A stretch of 64,000 bases of DNA from contig CAVPBI010000023.1 of NCBI GenBank assembly GCA_963701735.1, positions 186,001 through 250,000 of the forward strand, in the 5' to 3' direction. The DNA is from CAWABB01 sp963701735 (GTDB lineage Bacteria > Bacteroidota > Ignavibacteria > UBA10030 > UBA6906). The notes under the pieces were generated by a model. That model had not been told where the DNA came from and made no database searches. It worked only from the letters and a program-made list of their open reading frames with translations. The translations under genes and the position numbers were made by a program. Shown here piece after piece: positions 30,346-39,361 of the stretch; within the stretch, counting starts at the first letter, position 1, and each line of letters opens with the position of its first letter.

Positions 30346-31595
30346 CGCGCGTTCACCGGAACCGCGATCGTGGTCGGGGACTTCATCTCCCTGGCGGCCG
30401 CCCGCTGCACCTCGCTGTACGTCTTCACCGGCAACGCGTAGATCCCGATGAATCCGGCGCTCGCCTTGTGGTCGAACGTATCCTGCGCCGTGTAGGTCGC
30501 AAGCTTCTCGTTATAGAGGGAGAAGATCGACTTCCTCCCCTGCACGCTGACATTCCCCTTGTAGAGCTTGAGGCGGACACTTCCGGTCACCGTCCGCTGC
30601 GTCTCCTCCACGAACGCATCGAGCGCGCTCCGCAGCGGCGAGAACCAGAGTCCGTTGTAGATGAGCGTCGCGTATTCCGCCGCCAGCTGAGACTTCATGT
30701 GCATGACCGATTTCTCGAGCGTCAACCGCTCAAGCTCGGTATGGGCGAAATGCAGGATGGTGGCCGCGGGCGCCTCGTAGACTTCACGCGACTTGATCCC
30801 GACCAGACGGTTCTCGATCAAGTCGAGGCGGCCGATGCCGTGCGCACCCCCCAGGTCGTTCAGGCTGCTGACCAGCGCAATGGGATCGAGCAGCCCGCCG
30901 TCGAGCGCCACGGGAATTCCCCGCTCGAACTCGATCTCGATGGTGGCAGGGCTGTCTGGCGCCCGCTCCGGTGACGCCGTAATCTGGTAGGCCTCCTCCG
31001 GAGCCTCAACCTCGGGGTCTTCCAGCACGCCGCATTCGATCGCGACGCCCCAGAGGTTTTCGTCGATGGAATACGGACTCTTGGCGGTCGCCGCCACCTG
31101 GATGCCGTTCGCGCGCGCGTACTCGATCTCCTCCTCCCGCGAACGGAACTCCCATTCGCGCAGGGGAGCGAGGACGCGGAGATCTGGCGCCAGGGCTGCC
31201 ACCGAGACCTCGAACCGCACCTGGTCATTCCCCTTCCCGGTGCATCCGTGGGCCACCATCGCGGCCCCCTCCTGCCGGGCGATGTCCACCAGAATACGGG
31301 CAAGCAGCGGCCTCCCGATCGCCGTGGCCATCGGATAGGCGCGCTCGTACAGTGCTCCCGCCTTCAGGGCCGGGAAGACAAACTTCTCGAGGAACTCCTG
31401 GCGGGCGTCGACCACGAACGCCTTCGTGGCTCCTGTTGCCAGAGCTTTTTCCCGAACGCCGAGCAGCTCTTTCTTCTGGCCAAGGTCGCCCGTGGCAGTG
31501 ATGATGTCGGCATTCCAGCGGTCCATCAACCACCGGACCATGACGGAGGTGTCGAGACCGCCCGAGTACGCAACGACGATTTTGGGAGTAGCCAT
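30342..31595 (-). CDS. argG: Argininosuccinate synthase
   Basis: ATP-dependent joining of citrulline and aspartate. 417 aa, with the PP-loop AYSGGLDTSVMVRWL at the N-terminus, AHGCTGKGNDQVRFE and SIDENLWGVAIECG. The form with GIYALPVKTYSE near the C-terminus is complete and unbroken. It overlaps argH by 4 bp and shares the base at 31595 with argR. Confidence 0.95.
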   Translation of the reverse strand: MATPKIVVAYSGGLDTSVMVRWLMDRWNADIITATGDLGQKKELLGVREKALATGATKAFVVDARQEFLEKFVFPALKAGALYERAYPMATAIGRPLLARILVDIARQEGAAMVAHGCTGKGNDQVRFEVSVAALAPDLRVLAPLREWEFRSREEEIEYARANGIQVAATAKSPYSIDENLWGVAIECGVLEDPEVEAPEEAYQITASPERAPDSPATIEIEFERGIPVALDGGLLDPIALVSSLNDLGGAHGIGRLDLIENRLVGIKSREVYEAPAATILHFAHTELERLTLEKSVMHMKSQLAAEYATLIYNGLWFSPLRSALDAFVEETQRTVTGSVRLKLYKGNVSVQGRKSIFSLYNEKLATYTAQDTFDHKASAGFIGIYALPVKTYSEVQRAAAREMKSPTTIAVPVNAR

Positions 31596-32044
31596 CAGCG
31601 CCCTTCGATCAATGTGTTTTTGAGATATCCGAGAACTTCTGCAGTCTTCTTGACGCTCGAGGGAACGACGAGGAGGGTGTTGTCGCCGGCGACGGTGCCG
31701 ATAATATCGGGGTGCGGCTTGACGTCGATGAATTCGCCGACTGTGCCGGCGCAGCCGGGGAGGGTTTTCACGACGATCACGCTTTCGTTCGCCGCGATGG
31801 AGATCACCTCTGCGCCGACGATCGGGCGGAGCGCCTGCACCTCCGCGTCAGCCGGAAGCACATAGCGGATCCCTTCGCCCGACGATACCTTGCCGACGCC
31901 CAGGTCCCGCATGTCGCGCGACAGCGTCGCCTGTGTAACGCGGAAGCCCCGTCGTCCCAGGCGGCGCCGGAGCTCTTCCTGATTTCTGACGGGGACCGTG
32001 CTGATGATCTCCCGAATCGCGAACATGCGCCCCGGCTTGTTCAT
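31595..32044 (-). CDS. argR: Arginine repressor ArgR
   Basis: Hexameric arginine-responsive regulator, 149 aa. The N-terminal winged helix has RVTQATLSRDMRDLGVGK; the C-terminal oligomerisation and arginine-binding domain has DIIGTVAGDNTLLVV with the conserved Asp. It sits inside the operon between argB and argG, overlapping argB by 4 bp, so it is probably autoregulated. Its likely target is the dyad at 35216-35251. Confidence 0.94.
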   Translation of the reverse strand: MNKPGRMFAIREIISTVPVRNQEELRRRLGRRGFRVTQATLSRDMRDLGVGKVSSGEGIRYVLPADAEVQALRPIVGAEVISIAANESVIVVKTLPGCAGTVGEFIDVKPHPDIIGTVAGDNTLLVVPSSVKKTAEVLGYLKNTLIEGR

Positions 32045-32913
32045 GCCGCACCCTCTCCCGGATCGTGGACGATCTCCGTCCCCAGCCCCTCGCGCGTGAA
32101 GATCTCCAGCAGGATCGAGTGCGTCACGCGGCCGTCGATCATGTGGACTTTCGTGACTCCCGCGTCCAGCGCGCTGAACGCAGACCGGATCTTGGGAAGC
32201 ATCCCGTTGCTGATCGCGCCCCCGGCAATCATGCCGGCGGCCGAGGCACGGGTCAGCGAATGCACCAGCGACCCGGCTGCAAGCACGCCCGGCACATCGC
32301 TCAGGTAGACAAGCTTCTCCGCGCGGAGGAACGCTGCAACGGCAGCCGCCGCGGTGTCGGCGTTCACGTTATGCACGACGCCGTTCTCATCGACCCCGAC
32401 GGGGGCAATCACGGGCATCGAGCCGTGGTCCGCGAGCAGATGAAGAAAGTCGGTGTTGACCGACACCACCTCACCCACGAGCCCCAGGTCCTCGCCGTCG
32501 GGCTGCAGGCGGCGCACCCGGAGGAGATCCGCATCGATCCCGCTGATCCCCACCGCCCCGCCACCGTGCTTGTTGATCCGCCGGACGATATCTTTGTTCG
32601 TCTTCCCGCTCAGCACCATCTGCACGACGTCCATCATCGGTTCATCGGTGTACCGGTGGCCGCCGACGAACCGCGTCTGCAGGCCGAGCCGGTCGGCCGT
32701 ATCCGTGATCTCCCTTCCGCCGCCATGCACGATGACGATGCGGATGCCGATCTTCTTCAGGAGCGTCACGTCCTGCGCGAATGTCTCGCAGAGCGCCTCG
32801 TCGGTCATCGCCGCTCCGCCGTACTTCACGACGAACGTCGCGCCCTCGTACTGCTGGATATACGGCAGCGCCTCGATCAGGATGCCTGTCTTCTCGCCGT
32901 GCGTCACACTCAT
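32041..32913 (-). CDS. argB: N-acetylglutamate kinase
   Basis: Phosphorylates N-acetylglutamate. 290-aa amino acid kinase: VVKYGGAAMTD at the start, VHGGGREITDTADRLGL, NVNADTAAAAVAAFL and LSDVPGVL. The extended N-terminus (about 25 residues before VVKYGG) is typical of the arginine-inhibited hexameric form. Complete; 22 bp after argJ. No argF lies between it and argR. Confidence 0.95.
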   Translation of the reverse strand: MSVTHGEKTGILIEALPYIQQYEGATFVVKYGGAAMTDEALCETFAQDVTLLKKIGIRIVIVHGGGREITDTADRLGLQTRFVGGHRYTDEPMMDVVQMVLSGKTNKDIVRRINKHGGGAVGISGIDADLLRVRRLQPDGEDLGLVGEVVSVNTDFLHLLADHGSMPVIAPVGVDENGVVHNVNADTAAAAVAAFLRAEKLVYLSDVPGVLAAGSLVHSLTRASAAGMIAGGAISNGMLPKIRSAFSALDAGVTKVHMIDGRVTHSILLEIFTREGLGTEIVHDPGEGAA

Positions 32914-32935
32914 CGGTCCGGTCTCCGTGTCCGCC

Positions 32936-34183
32936 TCATGTTCGATAGTTGGCGTTGATGGCGACGTATTCCCTGGACAGATCGCAGGTCCAGAACGACG
33001 CCGCAGCCGACCCCTGATGCAGCCCGATCGTAATCGTGATGTCGCGCCGGCTCAGGATTTCCTTCGCGCGTTCTTCCGAAAAATCGATCTGGTAATTCTT
33101 CCGGAGCACCGGAAGGTCGCCGAAGTGGATCTCCACCGCCGCAGGATCAAACTCGACCCCCGAATACCCCAGCGCCGCGAGGATCCGCCCCCAGTTGGCA
33201 TCCTCGCCGTGCAGCGCCGTCTTGACGAGCGCCGAGTTTGCCACCGCACGGGCCGCCTGGACGGCCGTCCGCTCATCAGCCGCGCCCTGCACGTTGATCT
33301 CGATAAACTTCGTGGCGCCTTCCCCGTCCACGACGATCATCTTGGAAAGCTTCACCAGCACGTGCTCGAGCGCCTCCCTGAATGCGGAGTACCCCTCGTC
33401 GGTCGACGTCGTGAGCGGCGCATTCCCGGCCTGACCGTTGGCCTGCAGCGTGACCATGTCATTGGTGCTCGTCTCGCCATCGACGGAGATGCGGTTGAAC
33501 GACCGGTCGACCACCTCCCGGAGCGTGCGATCGAGCAGCTCCGGAGCAGCGGCGGCATCCGTGGTCACGAACGCAAGCATGGTCGCCATGTTCGGCGCGA
33601 TCATGCCGGAGCCTTTCGCCATGCCGCCGATGACGACGGGAACCCCTGCGACTGTCGTTCGGACGGCGATCTCCTTGGTGAACGTGTCCGTTGTGCGGAT
33701 CGCCTCCGCGGCATCCGACCCCCCGCCGGCGCTCAGCGCGAGGGCCGCCGTCCGGATGCCCGCACAGACTCTATCGATCGGGAGATACTGCCCGATCACG
33801 CCGGTGGAAGAAACGAGGACTTCGCCCGGATCCAGGCCGAGCGCCTCGCCTGCCGTCAGCACCATCAGGCGGGCATCGGCCATGCCCCGCTCACCCGTGC
33901 AGGCGTTGGCGTTCCCGCTGTTGACCACAACGGCCCGCGTCATCCGCGAACGGCCCAGATTCTCTTTCGTCACGACGAGAGGTGCAGCCACGACGCGGTT
34001 GGTCGTGAACGTGGCGGCCGTGGTTGCCGGGACAGCACTCACGAGCAGCGCCAGATCCTTCCTGGCTTTCTTGACGCCGCAATGGATGCCGGCCGCCAGA
34101 AATCCGCGTGGCGCGGTGATGCCTCCGCTGACTTCTGTGCACCGGGTCGCACTGGCAATTTCCGTGGACTGAAATGCGCTCAT
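32936..34183 (-). CDS. argJ: Bifunctional ornithine acetyltransferase / N-acetylglutamate synthase
   Basis: Recycles the acetyl group from acetylornithine to glutamate. 415 aa, with the self-cleavage site in KGSGMIAPNMATMLAF (cleaved before the Thr that becomes the nucleophile), EVSGGITAPRGFLAAG near the start and NSGNANACTGERG. Complete. The ATG overlaps the argC stop by 4 bp. Confidence 0.96.
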   Translation of the reverse strand: MSAFQSTEIASATRCTEVSGGITAPRGFLAAGIHCGVKKARKDLALLVSAVPATTAATFTTNRVVAAPLVVTKENLGRSRMTRAVVVNSGNANACTGERGMADARLMVLTAGEALGLDPGEVLVSSTGVIGQYLPIDRVCAGIRTAALALSAGGGSDAAEAIRTTDTFTKEIAVRTTVAGVPVVIGGMAKGSGMIAPNMATMLAFVTTDAAAAPELLDRTLREVVDRSFNRISVDGETSTNDMVTLQANGQAGNAPLTTSTDEGYSAFREALEHVLVKLSKMIVVDGEGATKFIEINVQGAADERTAVQAARAVANSALVKTALHGEDANWGRILAALGYSGVEFDPAAVEIHFGDLPVLRKNYQIDFSEERAKEILSRRDITITIGLHQGSAAASFWTCDLSREYVAINANYRT

Positions 34184-35214
34184 ACGAGTCCTGTCACCTC
34201 CGGAACACCGAGGAGAATGTTCATGTTTTGAATGGCCTGGCCGGCGGCCCCCTTGACCAGGTTGTCGATTGCCGAAATGACGATCAGCTGTCCCGACCTC
34301 GGGTCCGCCGTCACGGAAATATCGCAGAAGTTCGTGTGCGCGACGTGCATGAGCTCGGGGACGCTTTCGCGCATCCGAACGAACGGCTCCCCCCTGTAGG
34401 CCGACCGGTAGAGCTCCCTGACGTCACCGGTCGACATGGGTCCGGTCAGCCGGGCGTGGACCGTGCAGTAGATCCCGCGGGTCACGGGAATGATCTGCGG
34501 AACGAACGAGAGGGAGACGCGCGTCTTCGCGACGCGCCCGAGCATTGTTTCGATTTCCGGAAGGTGCTGGTGATTCCCGAGCCGGTAGGCGCGGACATTT
34601 TCGTTCATCTCGCTGAAGCTCAGCGCTTCATCGCTGCTCCGTCCCGCGCCGGAGACGCCCGAGAGCGCGGTGACGACAATCCCTTCGGGGGCAACGATGC
34701 CCGAGCGAAGTGCGGGAGCGAGGGCCAGGATGGCTGCCGTCGGATAGCACCCCGGATTCGACACGACTGCGGCACCCTGCAGGGTTTCGCGGAAGAGCTC
34801 GGGAAGGCCGTACGGAACCGTCCCGAGCATCGCGGGCAGAGCGTGTTCTTTCTTATAGAAGGTCCGGAACAGGTCGCCGTTCGGCAGCCGGAAGTCCCCG
34901 CCCAGGTCGATGACAATCGGGACGCGGCTCAGGAGTTCCTGCATCATCGCCATGGATTCTCCGGACGGGAGCGCCACGAAGGCAACGCGCACGCCCTCGA
35001 GCCGCGCGAGGTCCAGGGGCTCGAAGGCGAGCGACGTCAGTGCCTCGAGGCCCCGGTGCACGGACGCGACCGGTTCGCCGGCGCGGGACCGGGCGAGCGC
35101 CCGCGTGACCTTCACATCCGTCCGTGAGCGCAGCAGGCGCAGCAGCTCGCCCCCGGCATAGCCGGAGGCCCCCACGACGCCGACGGACACAGGGATATGT
35201 GCGGGCAAATTCAT
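34180..35214 (-). CDS. argC: N-acetyl-gamma-glutamyl-phosphate reductase
   Basis: NADPH-dependent reduction to the semialdehyde. The start is taken at ATG 35214 (MNLPAHIPVSVGVVGASGYA), 344 aa, with Rossmann GASGYAGGELLRLL, catalytic Cys in VSNPGCYPTAA and HRHxPE-like NHQHLPEIE. The first gene of argCJBRGH. The predicted promoter lies so close (start near 35216) that the mRNA would be nearly leaderless; GTG at 35190 is an alternative start that would leave about 26 nt of leader. Confidence 0.94.
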   Translation of the reverse strand: MNLPAHIPVSVGVVGASGYAGGELLRLLRSRTDVKVTRALARSRAGEPVASVHRGLEALTSLAFEPLDLARLEGVRVAFVALPSGESMAMMQELLSRVPIVIDLGGDFRLPNGDLFRTFYKKEHALPAMLGTVPYGLPELFRETLQGAAVVSNPGCYPTAAILALAPALRSGIVAPEGIVVTALSGVSGAGRSSDEALSFSEMNENVRAYRLGNHQHLPEIETMLGRVAKTRVSLSFVPQIIPVTRGIYCTVHARLTGPMSTGDVRELYRSAYRGEPFVRMRESVPELMHVAHTNFCDISVTADPRSGQLIVISAIDNLVKGAAGQAIQNMNILLGVPEVTGLV

Positions 35215-35215
35215 A

Positions 35216-35251
35216 TTGCATGAATATACAGGATTATGTATTATTATGCAA
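35216..35251. promoter_or_regulatory. Overlapping divergent argC/argD promoters within an AT-rich dyad; probable ArgR operator
   Basis: On the plus strand TTGCAT (35216-35221), 17 bp, TATTAT (35239-35244) points at argD. On the minus strand TTGCAT (35251-35246), 17 bp, TATATT (35228-35223) points at argC. The two promoters occupy exactly the same 36 bp. The 15-base arms of the dyad match at 12 positions and contain CATGAATATACA, which resembles half of a bacterial ARG box. ArgR binding here would control both directions; the ArgR role is inference. Confidence 0.65.
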
Positions 35252-35285
35252 GTCTTCCCCGCACGAAAAATAACGGAGAACCAGG

Positions 35286-36467
35286 ATGGACGCATCCGGC
35301 CGCGACGCGACCCTGTTCATGCACACGTACAAGAGGCTTCCGCTCGAGATCGTTCGCGGGGAGGGGCCGTGGCTGATCGCGCGCGACGGGTCCCGGTACC
35401 TCGACATGTTCGGGGGGATCGCCGTCAATGCCCTCGGCCATGCGCACCCCGCCGTGCTCCGGGCCATCACGGAGCAGGCGGGCCGCTACATCCACCTGTC
35501 CAACTACTTTCACCAGGAGCCCCAGCAGCGGCTGGCCGACGCGCTGCTCCGCGCCTCCGGATACGACCGCGTCTTCTTCGCGAACAGCGGGACCGAGGCC
35601 ATCGAGGGCGCCCTCAAGATCGCCCGCCGGTGGGGCGCATCACGCAGCCGGCATGAGCTTGTCGCTATGTCCGGCGCCTTCCACGGCCGAACCATGGGCG
35701 CTCTTTCGATCATGGACCGCGACAAGTACCGGAACGGCTTCGGTCCGTTTCTCCCCCACTGCCGCGTCTGCGAGTTTGGGTCGATCGACGCGCTGCAGGA
35801 GACTGTGGGCGCACAGACAGCAGCGGTTGCGCTCGAGTATATCCAGGGCGAAGGGGGCATCCGCCCGGTCAGCCGGGGCTTCGCGCAGGCCCTGGACGAC
35901 CTGCGCGACAGGTTCGGGTTCCTCATCATCGCCGACGAGATCCAATCCGGTATCGGGAGGACGGGCACATTCTTCGGCTTCGAACACTTCGGCGCCTCGC
36001 CCGACGTGGTCACGCTCGCAAAGCCACTGGGCGGCGGTCTGCCGCTCGGAGCCATCCTCGCGAAGGGGGACGCCGCGATGGTGCTGGAGCCCGGGACACA
36101 CGGCACGACCTTCGGCGGCAATCCGGTCGCCTGCGCAGCCGGCGCTGCAGTCCTGAGGGAGATCATGGAGGGGGGGGGCATGCGCCACTGCGCCGACATC
36201 GGCCGCTCACTCAAGTCCAGGCTCGAAGGCCTTCAGCGGGAATTCCCGGACCTCGTCCGGGAAGTGCGCGGCTTCGGGCTCATGCTCGGCATGGAACTCA
36301 CGGTCCCGGGCGACCCGGTCGTCTCCGCGATGCAGGGCAAAAGCGTCCTGATCAACTGCACCGACACCACAGTCCTGCGGTTCGTTCCGCCGTTGATCAT
36401 CGACGACGGGCACGTGGAAGCCACCTGCGCAGCCCTGAGGGAATGCCTGGCCGACCTCCGCGCCTAG
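35286..36467 (+). CDS. argD: Acetylornithine aminotransferase
   Basis: PLP-dependent class III transaminase that makes acetylornithine. 393 aa, with FFANSGTEAIEGALKIARRW, SGAFHGRTMGALS, IIADEIQSGIGRTG (PLP Asp) and the Schiff-base Lys in TLAKPLGGGLPLGA. It diverges from argC across the shared dyad. A run of nine G near 36170-36178 encodes EGGGM without breaking the frame. 247 bp separate it from the next gene, with no terminator recognised. Confidence 0.93.
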   Translation: MDASGRDATLFMHTYKRLPLEIVRGEGPWLIARDGSRYLDMFGGIAVNALGHAHPAVLRAITEQAGRYIHLSNYFHQEPQQRLADALLRASGYDRVFFANSGTEAIEGALKIARRWGASRSRHELVAMSGAFHGRTMGALSIMDRDKYRNGFGPFLPHCRVCEFGSIDALQETVGAQTAAVALEYIQGEGGIRPVSRGFAQALDDLRDRFGFLIIADEIQSGIGRTGTFFGFEHFGASPDVVTLAKPLGGGLPLGAILAKGDAAMVLEPGTHGTTFGGNPVACAAGAAVLREIMEGGGMRHCADIGRSLKSRLEGLQREFPDLVREVRGFGLMLGMELTVPGDPVVSAMQGKSVLINCTDTTVLRFVPPLIIDDGHVEATCAALRECLADLRA

Positions 36468-36654
36468 GTGACGGACGCCCGACGCGGCAGAGACATCCGG
36501 TGCGTGAGCGTCACGCTCCCGACCCGCACCCCCTTCACGCGCACACGCCGGCGCCGGACCCTCAATGACGCTCGCGCGATCGCATGCGACACCGCGGGCA
36601 GATGCAGCGGACAACACGTACCCCGGGGCCTTCGCCACCACTGCCCATCCCCCC

Positions 36655-36683
36655 TTGCAGCTGCGATCGTGTCTCCCTATCTT
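36655..36683 (+). promoter_or_regulatory. Predicted promoter of the MttB-like gene
   Basis: TTGCAG (36655-36660), 17-bp spacer, TATCTT (36678-36683). A start near 36690 would give about 25 nt of leader before ATG 36715. It implies that this gene is transcribed separately from argD. Confidence 0.55.
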
Positions 36684-36714
36684 CGTGACGTCCACAACGT
36701 GATCGGCATATCCC

Positions 36715-38176
36715 ATGGCCTTGCCGCCTCCGCTTCGCCCGCAGACACAGCTTCTTAGCCCTTCGCTCGTCGGCAGTATCATCGATGAGGCACTGGAGGT
36801 CCTCTCCACGATCGGCGTGCTCGTCGAACACCCGGAAGCGAAAGGCATCCTGCTCGGAGGGGGGGCCACCGAAGGCCCGGGCGACCGCGTTCTTCTTCCG
36901 CGCGCCCTCGTGGAGCGCTCGCTCGCCGCGATCACCGCGCCGTATCGAGCTGTGGGATGTGCCCGGCGGGCAATCGTTTCACGTCGGCGGAAACGACGTC
37001 CACTTCGATCCCGGATCGGCCGCACTTCATATCTTCGACCACAGCACGCAGTCGCAACGCGAAGCTGTCACTGCGGACCTGGTGGAATTCCACAGCCTCA
37101 TCCAGCGGCTCGAGCATTTTCACTTCCAGAGCACCGGGCTGGTCAGCAGCGACGTGCCGCGGGAAGTCGCCGACTGCTACCGGATGTTCATCGCGTTCCA
37201 GCACTGCGGCAAGCCGATCGTCACGGGGACATTTGTGCAGGCGGGGTTCCGGCCGATGCTGGAGATGCTCACCCTGCTCCGCGGAAGCTCTGATGACCTC
37301 CGCGCGCGCCCGCTGGCGATCTTCGATGCATGTCCGTCGCCTCCCCTGAAGTGGAGTCCGCTGACCACGCAGAGCGTGCTCGATTGCGCACGCGCGGGGA
37401 TCCCGTCGGAATTCGTCGCCATGCCGCTGACAGGTGCGACATCCCCGGTGACGATCACCGGGGCGCTCGTCCAGCACGTCGCGGAGAACTTCTCTGGCAT
37501 CGCGATCGCCCAGTGTTGCTCGCCCGGCGCGCCGGTCATCTTCGGCGGCTCGCCGGCGTCATTCGACCATCGCAAAGGGACTCCCCCGATGGGCGCCATG
37601 GAGACGATGATGATCGACATGGCGTACACCCAGATCGCACAATCGATCGGCCTTCCGACGCATGCCTACATGGGTCTCAGCGACGCCAAGTGCCTTGACG
37701 CGCAGGCGGGGCTGGAGACAGGCATGGGGGCCGTGCTTGCCGCACTCGCGGGAATCAATGTTGTCTCCGGCGGCGGCATGATGGCATACGAAAACTGCAT
37801 CAGCCTGGAGAAACTGGTGGTCGATCACGAAATCGTCCGCATGGCATACCGGCTTCTGGAGGGCATTTCCCAGCGCGAGGAGGTCATGGCGCTCGACCTC
37901 TTCCGGGACATGCTTCGCGGGGAGGATTTCATGGGCCACCCTCACACCGTGAAGTGGCTCAGGCAGGACCACTGGTATCCCAGGGTCATCGATCGCGGCA
38001 GGCCCGAGGAGTGGGCGTCGGAAGGAAAGCCGACGCTGGCCGACAGGGCGGCGGCAGAGCGGGCGCGCCTGAGCGCATCCGGCACGGGCTACGGGCTGGA
38101 AGCGCCCGTACTGGATGAGCTTCGGAAGATCATGCTGTCCCACGGCAGGCCGTACGGGTTGCAGCTCCCCTCCTGA
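36715..38176 (+). CDS. MttB-family (trimethylamine/betaine methyltransferase-like) protein, non-pyrrolysine (frameshifted)
   Basis: A COG5598-type TIM-barrel methyltransferase, which in known members moves a methyl group from a quaternary amine to a corrinoid protein. Recognisable segments are GVLVEHPEAKGILL, ELWDVPGGQSFHVGGNDVHF, EFVAMPLTGATSPVTITGAL, FGGSPASFDHRKGTPPMGAM and LPTHAYMGLSDAKCLDAQ. There is no in-frame TAG, so it is the non-pyrrolysine kind, as in the glycine-betaine enzyme MtgB. The frame breaks near 36930-36945 (LAAIT to RRIELWD); removing one base gives 486 aa. No corrinoid-binding protein or reductive activator is nearby, so the partner and substrate are unknown. Confidence 0.85.
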
Positions 38177-38233
38177 CCCCAAGCAGCCCGCGTCAGCATC
38201 ATATACAGAAGAACGGTCAATAACGGGGAATCT

Positions 38234-38449
38234 ATGCCTATCTACGACTACCAGTGCCGCAAGTGCGAAAACACATACGACGTCTTTCATAAGGTTCGGG
38301 AAGTTATCGAGGACGTTGTCTGTCCTTCCTGTGGATCCGGAGAACACGTGAGGCTGCTTTCTGCGCCCAGCTTCTCGATGGGCAGCAGCAAGTCGGAGGG
38401 CTCATGCGCTCCGGGTGGATGCTGCGGCGGCAGCTGCGGCATGAATTGA
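38234..38449 (+). CDS. FmdB-family zinc-ribbon protein
   Basis: 71 residues. MPIYDYQCRKCENTYDVFH gives the first CxxC (C8, C11), and C30/C33 in VVCPSCGSG the second, forming a zinc ribbon. The tail is Ser/Gly/Cys-rich (GGCCGGSCGMN). FmdB-type ribbons were first linked to formamidase and amidase regulation, but most are of unknown function. A strong terminator follows, so it is probably a monocistronic or operon-terminal gene. Confidence 0.85.
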   Translation: MPIYDYQCRKCENTYDVFHKVREVIEDVVCPSCGSGEHVRLLSAPSFSMGSSKSEGSCAPGGCCGGSCGMN

Positions 38450-38466
38450 GCCAGCCCCTGTGCTGA

Positions 38467-38500
38467 TCAAACGCCCTTCCCTGGAAGGGCGTTTGATTTC
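38467..38500 (+). terminator. Intrinsic terminator after the FmdB-like gene
   Basis: Arms TCAAACGCCCTTCC (38467-38480) and GGAAGGGCGTTTGA (38483-38496) are perfectly complementary over 14 bases, followed by TTTC. The second arm overlaps the proposed -35 of the next gene. Confidence 0.85.
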
Positions 38501-38520
38501 TTGGTCCCATTTCTTACTTT
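38493..38520 (+). promoter_or_regulatory. Predicted promoter of the rhomboid gene
   Basis: TTGATT (38493-38498), 16-bp spacer, TACTTT (38515-38520). The -35 lies inside the preceding terminator stem. Moderate match only. Confidence 0.4.
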
Positions 38521-38584
38521 GCCCCATCCGACAGCCCGGTCGGCACATGCTGTCCCGTAGTTCTTTCCGCCCCGGAGCATTTCT

Positions 38585-39361
38585 ATGGTCTTCCCCATCG
38601 GTGACGATAACTCCGACCGCCGCATCACTCCCGTGGTGAATATCGCCCTCATCGTCCTCAACGTCCTCGTGTTTGTGTTTCTCCAGGGCTGCGGGAGCGA
38701 TCTCGGGTTCACCTATGCGTTCTCGACAGTGCCGGGCGAAATCGTTTCCGGCGCCGATCTCGTCACCGAGGACCGGCTGGTGCAGGACCCCTCCACCGGC
38801 GAGGTTTTCACCGTCCCGGGCCTTCAGCCGACACCGCTCTCTGTGTACATCACCCTCCTCACTTCGATGTTCATGCACGGGAGCTTCGCCCACATTCTGG
38901 GCAACATGTTCTTTCTGATGATCTTCGGCGACAACGTTGAGAACAGTCTGGGTCACGGCCGTTACATGATATTCTACCTCGTGACGGGGTTGCTTGCGTC
39001 GCTGGCCCATGTCGCCACGACCTATCTCTTCGGGATGGACCCCAACGTCCCCTCTCTCGGGGCTTCCGGGGCGATTTCCGGGGTGCTCGGGGCCTATCTG
39101 ATCCTTTTCCCGCGCCGCCGCGTCCGGGTCCTGATGTTTTCGTTCTATGTCCAGGAGGTGCCGGCAATTGTGGCCATCGGCATCTGGTTTCTCTTCCAGT
39201 TGATCAGCGGGATCGGGATGCTGGGAGGTGGATCGGGCGGTGTGGCCTACGGCGCCCATATCGGTGGATTTGTGGCGGGGATGGTTCTGATACGCCTGTT
39301 TGCGCTGGGGCGGCCTGCGGGGCCTCCGGGCCCACCCCCCAGAATGGGGGTTTTTGCTTGA
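38585..39361 (+). CDS. Rhomboid-family intramembrane serine protease
   Basis: Six-TM peptidase family S54, 258 aa. TM segments start at ITPVVNIALIVLNVLVFVFL. The HGxxxHxxxNM motif is MFMHGSFAHILGNMFFLM, the catalytic Ser is in SLGASGAISGVLGAYLILFP, and the catalytic His in YGAHIGGFVAGMVL. The 40-residue loop between TM1 and TM2 is longer than in GlpG. The C-terminal tail RPAGPPGPPPRMGVFA is encoded by the terminator hairpin itself, so the true end may be shorter if a frameshift is hidden there. Substrates unknown. Confidence 0.92.
   Translation: MVFPIGDDNSDRRITPVVNIALIVLNVLVFVFLQGCGSDLGFTYAFSTVPGEIVSGADLVTEDRLVQDPSTGEVFTVPGLQPTPLSVYITLLTSMFMHGSFAHILGNMFFLMIFGDNVENSLGHGRYMIFYLVTGLLASLAHVATTYLFGMDPNVPSLGASGAISGVLGAYLILFPRRRVRVLMFSFYVQEVPAIVAIGIWFLFQLISGIGMLGGGSGGVAYGAHIGGFVAGMVLIRLFALGRPAGPPGPPPRMGVFA
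39336..39355 (+). terminator. Intrinsic terminator overlapping the end of the rhomboid gene
   Basis: CCCCC (39336-39340), loop AGAAT, GGGGG (39346-39350), TTTTT (39351-39355). It is embedded in the last codons of the ORF, whose stop is at 39359-39361. Confidence 0.75.

Noticed and set aside
36170..36178. G9 run in argD as a phase-variation switch
   Set aside because: The run is in frame in a complete biosynthetic gene; without reads showing length variants there is no support for switching.
36715..38176. Pyrrolysine-containing trimethylamine methyltransferase
   Set aside because: No in-frame TAG is present in the corrected reading frame; the protein belongs to the non-pyrrolysine branch.
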